NCBI GenBank assembly: GCA_009779455.1
Contig: WREG01000033.1
Coordinates: forward strand, 1 to 13,472
DNA length: 13,472 bases
Direction of reading: 5' to 3'
Origin: Oscillospiraceae bacterium
Lineage (GTDB): Bacteria > Bacillota > Clostridia > Oscillospirales > Acutalibacteraceae
Shown here: positions 1 to 5,014 of the stretch, in pieces
Layout of the letters: the number at the start of each line of letters is the position of its first letter
How positions within the stretch are numbered: the first letter of the stretch is position 1
Notes under the pieces: generated by a model
The model's database searches: none
The model's input: only the letters and a program-made list of their open reading frames with translations
What the model was told of the DNA's origin: nothing
Program-made: the position numbers and the translations under genes

Positions 1-513
1 AGCCCCGCCTTTGGCAGGTTGGTTTTAATCGACGCAAAAAAAGCGGTCGGCGAGCTGTACAGGAACAAAATACCCAAGACCTTTTTTATCATGGACGAGA
101 TAAACAGCTATACGACAACAGGGCTGACCGATTTGGTCAACAAGAGCAGGAGCGCGGGGGTCACTTGCGTACTGTCAACCCAGAGTTTATCAGACCTTGA
201 TTTTGCCTGTGGGGAGGCATACAAGGAGCAGATAATAGAGAACTGCAACAATTATCTTGTCATGCGCCAGAACAGCGGGGTCAACGCCGAGCACTGGGCG
301 AATATCTTAGGCACGAGGTCAACGCTTGAGGTTACATACCAGCTACAGCAAAAGGGGCTTGACACGGCGGAAACGGGCTTCGGCAGCGCAAAGCGTGTGA
401 GGGAGTTTTTGTATCACCCCGACGACATAAAGACCTTGAGAACGGGAGAGGGTATTTTTCTTTCCAGAGATACGGGGTATCAAAACAAAATCAGCGTAAA
501 CAAACCATTTTAA
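1..513 (+). CDS. C-terminal part of a VirD4/TraD-type conjugative coupling protein (partial, 5' end outside window)
   Basis: The frame is open from base 1, so the gene starts upstream and only about the last 170 residues are visible. Proteins of this class are membrane-anchored ATPases that bring the relaxase-bound DNA strand to a type IV secretion channel during conjugation. The visible part contains a Walker B-like strand, FFIMDEINSY, with the acidic DE pair. A segment reading SRSAGVTCVLSTQSLSDLD follows, then IENCNNYLVMRQ; these match the pattern of the TraG/TraD C-terminal (TraM-recognition) ATPase region: arginine-containing loop, beta strand, TQS sensor, then the 'NC/N' strand. Walker A lies outside the window. 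The stop codon is 14 bases before the next gene, so the two are probably co-transcribed. The family call rests on motif order and I am fairly sure of it; the exact subfamily is not resolved. Confidence 0.8.
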   Translation, partial: SPAFGRLVLIDAKKAVGELYRNKIPKTFFIMDEINSYTTTGLTDLVNKSRSAGVTCVLSTQSLSDLDFACGEAYKEQIIENCNNYLVMRQNSGVNAEHWANILGTRSTLEVTYQLQQKGLDTAETGFGSAKRVREFLYHPDDIKTLRTGEGIFLSRDTGYQNKISVNKPF

Positions 514-527
514 AGGGGATATACTTT

Positions 528-1334
528 GTGATAGAAGATATGATAGAAAAAATGATAAATGATTTTTTAATCTTTGCCATAAAAAACCCGATATATTTTT
601 TATGCTCCGCCGTTTACTATGTTTTCGCCTCTTTGGCCTTAGGCGGGACAAAAAGGGCTTATCTTATTGCGTTTATCGGTTATTTTGTTTCCCTCTTGGT
701 GGTGTTCTCCCCTTTGGGCGAAAAGCTTTTGCGGGTATTGGAGAAAGTGCGAAAAGTTGAGACGAACGAAGAAAAGAAGCTTTTGATCCCGGTTTTCCAT
801 GAGGTATGCGACGAGGCTGTACGGAGAAAAGTACCGATTGAGAGATTGGAAATATGCGTCATAGATAAAATGACCGTCAACGCCTGTGCTTTAGGCAAGC
901 ATACCATAGCCGTTACAAAGGGGGCGATTGAACTTTTTACGCCGGACGAATTAAAAGCCCTTATCGCCCATGAGATAGCCCACATTGTTTACCTTGACAC
1001 GACGGCGAAGCTAGATGCCATGATCGGGAACGGCTTTGTGACGGTATATTTTTTAGTTTGGAGAATCCTTCTTTTTGTCATAGACACAATACGGGAGATT
1101 GAGAGTGAATCAAAAGGCTTAGCCTTTGTAGTGCGTTTGGTACGCCTATTCTTTGAACTGAATATTTTTGTCTCCATGTTCGTCATGCAGTTTGCCATGT
1201 CAATCGGGAGCAGGAAAAACGAGCTTCGAGCCGACAGGTTCGTCTATAAATTAGGCTACGGCGAAGAAATGGTAAAGGCATTATACATTCTTGAAAAAAT
1301 TAAGCTGGGTGACAACAGCACAACAATTCAATGA
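528..1334 (+). CDS. M48-family (HtpX/Ste24-like) membrane metalloprotease, truncated by an in-frame UGA
   Basis: This encodes a zinc-dependent membrane endopeptidase of the M48 family. The zinc site is HEIAH (H148, E149, H152), and the third ligand is probably E232 in NELRAD, the family's ExxAD motif. Hydrophobic stretches at about residues 13-35 and 43-61 precede the catalytic domain, and two more lie at about 170-190 and 205-226 between the zinc motifs, as in HtpX. The GTG at 528 is chosen because AAAGGGG lies about 9 bases upstream; an ATG at 540 is an alternative. The frame stops at UGA 1332-1334 after 268 residues, but the next codon onward in the same frame encodes SHPRISARIEQLE, the usual M48 C-terminal 'HP..RI..L' segment. 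The gene therefore looks broken by one nonsense change. M48 proteases do occur in Firmicutes conjugative elements; the role here is unknown. Confidence 0.85.
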   Translation: MIEDMIEKMINDFLIFAIKNPIYFLCSAVYYVFASLALGGTKRAYLIAFIGYFVSLLVVFSPLGEKLLRVLEKVRKVETNEEKKLLIPVFHEVCDEAVRRKVPIERLEICVIDKMTVNACALGKHTIAVTKGAIELFTPDELKALIAHEIAHIVYLDTTAKLDAMIGNGFVTVYFLVWRILLFVIDTIREIESESKGLAFVVRLVRLFFELNIFVSMFVMQFAMSIGSRKNELRADRFVYKLGYGEEMVKALYILEKIKLGDNSTTIQ

Positions 1335-1487
1335 ATGACCGCAAGCCACCCGAGAATTTCAGCAAGGATTGAACAGCTTGAAACCCTGATTGAAAATGAG
1401 CATGTCCCGTATGCCCCCGCTCCTGTTCCTTATGACAACAGGGCTTATGACGGCAGGGCTTATGAGGATAGAGCATATGACAAATAG
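1335..1487 (+). pseudogene. Severed C-terminal segment of the M48 protease
   Basis: This is in the same frame as the preceding gene, directly after its UGA, and runs to a TAG at 1485-1487. It encodes about 50 residues. The first part, ASHPRISARIEQLE, is the conserved M48 family tail; the last part is tyrosine-rich and near-repetitive (DNRAYDGRAYEDRAYDK). It starts with an ATG (1335-1337) immediately after the stop, but no ribosome-binding site precedes it, so independent translation is doubtful. A single C-to-T change (CGA to TGA) would explain the break. Read through, the full protein would be about 319 residues, a usual size for this family. Confidence 0.6.
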
Positions 1488-1541
1488 CCATATTATCCCA
1501 TAACACCTTAGCGACCGAGATTGCCGACAAAGAAAAAATAT

Positions 1542-1601
1542 ACCGCTTTTCGTTTTCTCCGTGTTTCCTCACCCGGAGCGAAAAGCGGTTTGTTTTTGCG
1601 T
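1542..1601 (+). terminator. Rho-independent terminator after the protease gene
   Basis: An 11-base perfect inverted repeat (ACCGCTTTTCG at 1542-1552, CGAAAAGCGGT at 1579-1589) encloses a second 5-base stem (CTCCG 1557-1561, CGGAG 1574-1578). It is followed by TTTGTTTTT. It should end transcription of the coupling-protein/protease unit. A related hairpin follows the toxin gene at 2364. Confidence 0.75.
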
Positions 1602-1624
1602 GTCGGTATAGGCTGAACAGCGGG

Positions 1625-1642
1625 ATATGGGAGAATCCATAT
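1625..1642. promoter_or_regulatory. Inverted repeat upstream of the toxin-antitoxin promoter (possible operator)
   Basis: ATATGG (1625-1630) and CCATAT (1637-1642) form a perfect 6-base inverted repeat with a 6-base spacer, about 25-40 bases upstream of the likely -35 region. Toxin-antitoxin operons are usually autoregulated by binding to such repeats. That assignment is inference from position. Confidence 0.3.
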
Positions 1643-1663
1643 ATTAAAAATTTTGAAAAAGTA

Positions 1664-1692
1664 TAGATATATTTTTGAAAATGCTATATAAT
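1664..1692 (+). promoter_or_regulatory. Promoter of the toxin-antitoxin pair
   Basis: A perfect -10 TATAAT lies at 1687-1692, with a weak -35 TAGATA at 1664-1669 and a 17-base spacer. The start codon of the antitoxin is about 28 bases downstream of the -10 box. The region between the terminator and the gene is strongly A+T-rich. Confidence 0.55.
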
Positions 1693-1720
1693 AAATAGTA
1701 GAAAAAGGAGTTGATAAACA

Positions 1721-1978
1721 ATGTCTACACAAAAACAGGAATTATTTGATATTATTGAGACCCTGCCGGAAGAACTTTCATGTAAGGTTATTGACTATGT
1801 GGAATACCTTAAATTTGCCTACATTATGAGCGAAATCAATGCCCCTTCTGATTTAGTTATTAAAAGCAAAGAAGATTTAATACAAAAATTGGAAGAGGGA
1901 ATGAAAGATACAGAAAGCGGAAACGTCTGCTCTCTTGACGAAGCCTTTGCAGAAATAGGCGAAATATTAGCAAAATAG
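1721..1978 (+). CDS. Antitoxin of a type II toxin-antitoxin pair
   Basis: This is an 85-residue acidic protein starting at ATG 1721, with AAGGAG at 1705-1710 as ribosome-binding site. The N-terminal LPEELSCKVIDYVEYLKF resembles the amphipathic helix seen at the start of DUF2281-like and related antitoxins. The second half (about residues 40-85) is charged and probably the flexible toxin-binding part. Its stop lies two bases before the first possible start of the toxin gene, the usual antitoxin-first order. The function is read mainly from the partner and size; the exact antitoxin family is not certain. In an integrated element such pairs usually stabilise the element after segregation. Confidence 0.7.
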   Translation: MSTQKQELFDIIETLPEELSCKVIDYVEYLKFAYIMSEINAPSDLVIKSKEDLIQKLEEGMKDTESGNVCSLDEAFAEIGEILAK

Positions 1979-1995
1979 GCATGGGAGGTATCGCA

Positions 1996-2310
1996 TTGGA
2001 TAAGTATGAAATAGAATTATCAATGAAAGCCAAGAACGATTTAAAAAGTATCGTATCATATATAAAAAACAATCTATTAGAGCCTGCTATTGCTGAAAAG
2101 TATTCTAAACTTATTAAGGAGAGAATCAAAAGCTTAGAATATTCTCCCGAAAAATTTGCTCTTATTGATACCGAAATAGTAAAGCACACTGGTTTTAGAA
2201 AATTAGTTATAAAGAACTACATTGTTTTTTACAGAGTTAATAATGATAGAAAAATAGTAAATGTAGAAAGAATTTTATATGGCGGTATGGATTGGCAAAA
2301 TATGTTGTAA
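1996..2310 (+). CDS. RelE/ParE-family toxin
   Basis: This is a 104-residue basic protein of the RelE/ParE fold. Family signatures are the N-terminal ELSMKAKNDLKSIVSYI helix region and the C-terminal core FRKLVIKNYIVFYRV followed by IVNVERILYGGMDW. Members either cleave mRNA on the ribosome (RelE) or poison gyrase (ParE); the sequence alone does not decide which. I prefer the TTG start at 1996, because GGGAGG (1983-1988) sits exactly 7 bases upstream of it and homologues usually begin at this 'MDKYE'-type position. The in-frame ATG at 1981 overlaps that Shine-Dalgarno and has none of its own. The gene is coupled to the antitoxin gene upstream. Confidence 0.82.
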   Translation: MDKYEIELSMKAKNDLKSIVSYIKNNLLEPAIAEKYSKLIKERIKSLEYSPEKFALIDTEIVKHTGFRKLVIKNYIVFYRVNNDRKIVNVERILYGGMDWQNML

Positions 2311-2315
2311 AGACT

Positions 2316-2346
2316 GATTTCCTTACCCTGCTATGTAAGTATAATC
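2316..2346 (+). repeat. Hairpin repeat, copy A
   Basis: GATT/AATC (2316-2319, 2343-2346) and CTTAC/GTAAG (2322-2326, 2335-2339) form a two-part stem around a loop beginning CCCTGCT. Copy B at 2427-2463 has the same loop and inner stem. Confidence 0.5.
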
Positions 2347-2363
2347 CATGTAAAATAAAATGT

Positions 2364-2398
2364 ACTGCTTTTCGTCCGAGCGAGAGGCGGTATTTTTT
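2364..2398 (+). terminator. Terminator of the toxin-antitoxin unit
   Basis: ACTGCTTTTCG (2364-2374) pairs with CGAGAGGCGGT (2381-2391) over 11 positions, four of them G-U in RNA, with a 6-base loop. It is followed by ATTTTTT. It closely resembles the hairpin at 1542-1589. Confidence 0.65.
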
Positions 2399-2426
2399 GT
2401 GCCTGCATAAAATGGGCGTTGGGGTA

Positions 2427-2463
2427 TGGGTTGGACTTACCCTGCTGTCGTAAGTATAACCCA
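2427..2463 (+). repeat. Hairpin repeat, copy B
   Basis: The outer stem TGGGTT/AACCCA (2427-2432, 2458-2463) and inner stem ACTTAC/GTAAGT (2435-2440, 2450-2455) share the CCCTGCT loop start with copy A. Its right edge overlaps the left arm of the long inverted repeat that starts at 2461. Confidence 0.5.
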
Positions 2464-2558
2464 CAAAAAATAAATGTAAAGGGTAACAATTTTTTTGGCA
2501 AGCAAAATAATTTTTATGAATTCCGCTCCGCTTCACCCTTGACATTTATTTTCTGCGG
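2461..2558. repeat. Long inverted repeat, 24-base arms
   Basis: The arms at 2461-2484 and 2535-2558 are reverse complements at 21 of 24 positions, including a run of ten (AAAATAAATG-type). They enclose a 50-base A+T-rich spacer. The arrangement could fold as a long hairpin in RNA or single-stranded DNA. Confidence 0.65.
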
Positions 2559-2648
2559 ATTTTTGCGTGATTACGCAGGTGTAAGCCTTTTCAAAACCGC
2601 GTTGCGGTTCGCTCCCAATTTGGAAAGTTCAAAGGGACAGGCAAAAAT

Positions 2649-2660
2649 TCCCATATGGGA
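2649..2660. promoter_or_regulatory. 12-base perfect palindrome upstream of the small ORF
   Basis: TCCCATATGGGA is perfectly self-complementary and ends 27 bases before the start codon at 2688. It could be an operator. It shares the CCATAT/ATATGG words with the inverted repeat at 1625-1642. Confidence 0.3.
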
Positions 2661-2687
2661 CATAGATATTATTATGGGGGGATTGCA

Positions 2688-2876
2688 ATGAAAGTTTTTG
2701 TTAATTTTCCAAAAGATGAAGAAGGTATAAAAGAATTTCAAAATGCTTCTAATGTTTTTTTAGCAACAATAATTGTTGAAACTATAAAATCAATGAATGT
2801 TGACAATCTGTCAAAAAGAAAATTACTTGATAACGTTGTTGAGAGAGCAAGGGAAATGTATCACATCACGGAATAA
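2688..2876 (+). CDS. Small hypothetical protein upstream of the recombinase
   Basis: This is a 62-residue protein starting at ATG 2688, placed by the GGGGGGA run just upstream; an in-frame ATG at 2655 lacks such a site. It has an N-terminal strand-like MKVFVNF, a hydrophobic helix-like NVFLATIIVETIKSM and a charged C-terminal helix ending MYHITE. I recognise no domain. It lies about 80 bases before the serine recombinase on the same strand and shares its low G+C. A helper role in recombination (for example as a directionality factor) is possible, but only its position supports that. Confidence 0.6.
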   Translation: MKVFVNFPKDEEGIKEFQNASNVFLATIIVETIKSMNVDNLSKRKLLDNVVERAREMYHITE

Positions 2877-2895
2877 CAGGGGCTTAAGATACTTC

Positions 2896-2923
2896 TTGAT
2901 TTATATGACATAAGTGATATAAT
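2896..2923 (+). promoter_or_regulatory. Promoter of the serine recombinase gene
   Basis: The -35 is TTGATT (2896-2901) and the -10 is TATAAT (2918-2923), with a 16-base spacer and a TG at 2915-2916 that makes an extended -10. It lies 33 bases before the ATG at 2957, so the recombinase can be expressed independently of the genes upstream. Confidence 0.65.
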
Positions 2924-2956
2924 AAAATAAATGCTAATATGCAGGAGGTAATAATA

Positions 2957-4654
2957 ATGGAAAAAAAGGATAACAGAAAAAGGGCGATTTATTCCCGTAA
3001 ATCTAAATATACGGGCAAGGGCGAGAGCATAGAAAATCAGATTGAAATGTGCAAAAAACATTTGCAAATGAAATTTGATATTGATATTGAAAACGACGTC
3101 ATAATCTATGAAGATGAGGGCTATACAGGGGCTAACACAAACAGACCCCAATTTCAAAAAATGATAAGAGATATTAAGGAGAAAAAAATATCTACCGTCA
3201 TTTGTTATAAGTTGGATAGAATTAGTCGTAATGTATTAGATTTTTGTACATTAAAGGACGAGCTTACAGAATATGACGTTTCTTTTATTTCATTAAAAGA
3301 AGATTTTGACACGTCTACGCCGATGGGCGTTGCAATGCTCATGATTTGTTCTGTTTTTGCGCAATTAGAAAGAGATACCATAGCGGAGAGAATACGAGAT
3401 AATATGACCGAGCTTGCAAAAACAGGCAGATGGTTGGGCGGGATAACGCCAACAGGATTTAAGTCGGAGAAAATCGAAAAAATAACAATTGATGGAAAAT
3501 CAAAGAGCTTATATAAATTAGCACCGATAGACGAAGAGCAGGAAAAAATAATATTAATTGATGACAAATTTTTAGAATTAAAATCATTAACAAAACTTGA
3601 AACATATTTAATTCAAAACGATATAAAATCAAAAACAGGGGTTAACTATACTCGATTTGCACTTAAACATATACTCAAGAATCCTGTTTATGCCTGTGCG
3701 GATATTGATATGTTAGAATATTTCAGAAAAAACAATGTAGAGGTTTTTGCTGATGATAAAGATTTTGACGGAAAACACGGAATCATGGCTTATAATAAGA
3801 CACTACAAACACACGGAAAAGCAACTAAAAACAGAAGCATAGACCAATGGATTGTTGCTATTGGCAAGCATAAAGGCATAATTTCAGGGAAAAAATGGAT
3901 TGCTATTCAAGAATTATTAGATAGCAATTCAAATAATAGGTATAGAAAACCTCAAACAAATACATCAATATTATCGGGAATAATCCGTTGCAGCAGCTGT
4001 AATTCTTTTATGCGTCCCAAATTAGATAATACATATACTGATGACGGTATAAGAAAATTTAGGTATATGTGCGAGCTAAAAGAAAAGAGTTTAAGACAAA
4101 AATGTAGCTGTAAAAATTTAAACGGACTTGAAGCTGATAAAGTTGTACTCGAAAAAATAAAAGAAATCATCAAGCCTGACGGTGAACTTTATAAAATAAT
4201 AAAAGAATTGGCTTTGGGCAATTTTGTTGAAGCAGATGAAACCTACAACGAATTGAAAACATTAAAATCAACATTAAAACAGAATGAAGAAGCAATAAAA
4301 TCATTAATTGAAAAATTAGCCCTTATCCCTGTTGATTTAATTGAGGATATAACAAAAGAAATAAAAGCCTTGAAAGAAAAAAATAGTGTGATTGAAAAAC
4401 GAATAAGGGAATTGAGCAACGAAAAAACAAATACAATTAATGATGAAGAAAGCGCAAAGATTGTGCTTAACCTTTTCGATATTGTACACGAGAGATTCGA
4501 CGAGTTAGATTTAAGTACAAAAAGAACCTTAATTAAATTGGTTGCGCCTTCCATATTTTCCGACGGCGAAAATATTACAATAAGCCTTTTAGGGACAAGG
4601 GATATAAAAAACAGCGAGATAGAAATTATTCCGCAAGGAGCGAATTACAAATGA
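2957..4654 (+). CDS. Large serine recombinase (site-specific integrase/excisionase of a skin-like element)
   Basis: This 565-residue protein is of the large serine recombinase family, which cuts and joins attachment sites through a serine-DNA intermediate. The N-terminal resolvase domain (about 1-150) has AIYSRKS with the likely catalytic S16 and R14, plus YKLDRISRN and QLERDTIAERIRDNM, all typical. The recombinase domain follows (about 160-330). A zinc ribbon has C345, C348, C372 and C383 or C385, followed by a charged coiled-coil region (about 420-500). The ATG at 2957 is chosen because AGGAGGT at 2943-2949 precedes it, rather than the ATG at 2939. The TGA stop is part of the AATGA pentamer at 4650-4654, directly abutting the sigma-K fragment. 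By position it resembles B. subtilis SpoIVCA, which excises skin from sigK. It is A+T-rich compared with the chromosome to its right. Confidence 0.95.
   Translation: MEKKDNRKRAIYSRKSKYTGKGESIENQIEMCKKHLQMKFDIDIENDVIIYEDEGYTGANTNRPQFQKMIRDIKEKKISTVICYKLDRISRNVLDFCTLKDELTEYDVSFISLKEDFDTSTPMGVAMLMICSVFAQLERDTIAERIRDNMTELAKTGRWLGGITPTGFKSEKIEKITIDGKSKSLYKLAPIDEEQEKIILIDDKFLELKSLTKLETYLIQNDIKSKTGVNYTRFALKHILKNPVYACADIDMLEYFRKNNVEVFADDKDFDGKHGIMAYNKTLQTHGKATKNRSIDQWIVAIGKHKGIISGKKWIAIQELLDSNSNNRYRKPQTNTSILSGIIRCSSCNSFMRPKLDNTYTDDGIRKFRYMCELKEKSLRQKCSCKNLNGLEADKVVLEKIKEIIKPDGELYKIIKELALGNFVEADETYNELKTLKSTLKQNEEAIKSLIEKLALIPVDLIEDITKEIKALKEKNSVIEKRIRELSNEKTNTINDEESAKIVLNLFDIVHERFDELDLSTKRTLIKLVAPSIFSDGENITISLLGTRDIKNSEIEIIPQGANYK
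4650..4654 (+). other. Element/chromosome junction: putative att core AATGA
   Basis: AATGA overlaps the recombinase stop codon. Read in the sigma frame, the sequence from here is AAT GAA ATA TTT ATG CAT, encoding NEIFMH, which matches NEILMH of B. subtilis sigma-K. As I recall, skin recombines at an AATGA repeat in those same codons. The exact crossover is inferred; the other end is needed to prove it. Confidence 0.75.
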
Positions 4655-5009
4655 AATATTTATGCATTTCCGCAATTTGAAGAAGATGGCGCAGGACGTT
4701 TCGCTTGACGAGCCTATTGAGGGCAATAAGGAGGGGAACCCTATTTCAATTATGGACACCCTTTATTCGGAGGACACCATCGCGGACGACCTGAACAGGG
4801 ATTTCAACGCCGCCAAAATCAGGGGGCTTATCAAGGAGATCAAAGACCCGAAAAGCCACGCCGTCATCACCATGCGCTACGGCCTTGACGGCGGCGAGCC
4901 GCTGACCCAGCGCGAGGTGGCTGAGAAGCTTCAGATATCGCGGTCTTACGTCTCACGGATCGAGAAGAAGGCGATTTCGGGGCTTAGGAAGTTTTTTGAG
5001 GAGGAATGA
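4650..5009 (+). CDS. sigK: C-terminal half of a sigma-K-type sporulation sigma factor, split by the element
   Basis: From the AATGA junction the frame encodes NEIFMHFRNLKK, then DVSLDEPI, KEGNPISIMD and, at the end, a region 4 helix-turn-helix (TQREVAEKLQISRSYVSRIEKKA). Sigma-K of B. subtilis reads NEILMHLRALKK, DVSLHDPI and KEGNEISLID at the same places. Regions 3 and 4 are present; regions 1.2 to 2.3, which bind core polymerase and the -10 element, are missing. The ATG at 4662 is an internal methionine codon without a ribosome-binding site, so the fragment is unlikely to be made alone. Sigma-K directs late mother-cell genes during sporulation. If the element excises precisely, the two halves rejoin in frame; if not, the strain lacks this factor. 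Sigma-E has a similar NEILM segment, but the 'ISRSYVSRIEK' and 'DKEGN'-like text favours sigma-K. It is convergent with the next gene. Confidence 0.85.
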   Translation, partial: NEIFMHFRNLKKMAQDVSLDEPIEGNKEGNPISIMDTLYSEDTIADDLNRDFNAAKIRGLIKEIKDPKSHAVITMRYGLDGGEPLTQREVAEKLQISRSYVSRIEKKAISGLRKFFEEE

Positions 5010-5014
5010 ATTTT

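Larger units (their letters stand above)
2311..2687. other. Non-coding, hairpin-rich stretch between the toxin gene and the small ORF
   Basis: About 375 bases without a gene I would defend. They hold a terminator (2364-2398), two related hairpins (2316-2346 and 2427-2463), a 24-base inverted repeat (2461-2484 with 2535-2558), a small hairpin AACCGC-GTT-GCGGTT (2595-2609) and the 12-base palindrome TCCCATATGGGA (2649-2660). A plus-strand frame across 2419-2691 is open but lacks a ribosome-binding site and runs through the inverted repeats. From memory, similar text recurs near recombinase modules of Firmicutes elements, so it may be a conserved non-coding module. Confidence 0.6.

Noticed and set aside
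1332..1334. UGA in the M48 gene as a selenocysteine codon
   Set aside because: The position is outside the active site, M48 proteases are not known selenoproteins, and no clear selenocysteine insertion hairpin was seen right after it; a nonsense change is simpler.
2419..2691. 90-codon plus-strand frame across the hairpin-rich region
   Set aside because: No ribosome-binding site, and it runs through inverted repeats and past the start of the better-supported small ORF. Similar translations in databases are probably spurious.
4662..5009. The sigma fragment as a complete small regulator gene
   Set aside because: The ATG is an internal codon of the sigma-K frame, there is no ribosome-binding site, and homology begins at once in mid-domain; it is a gene part and not a complete gene.
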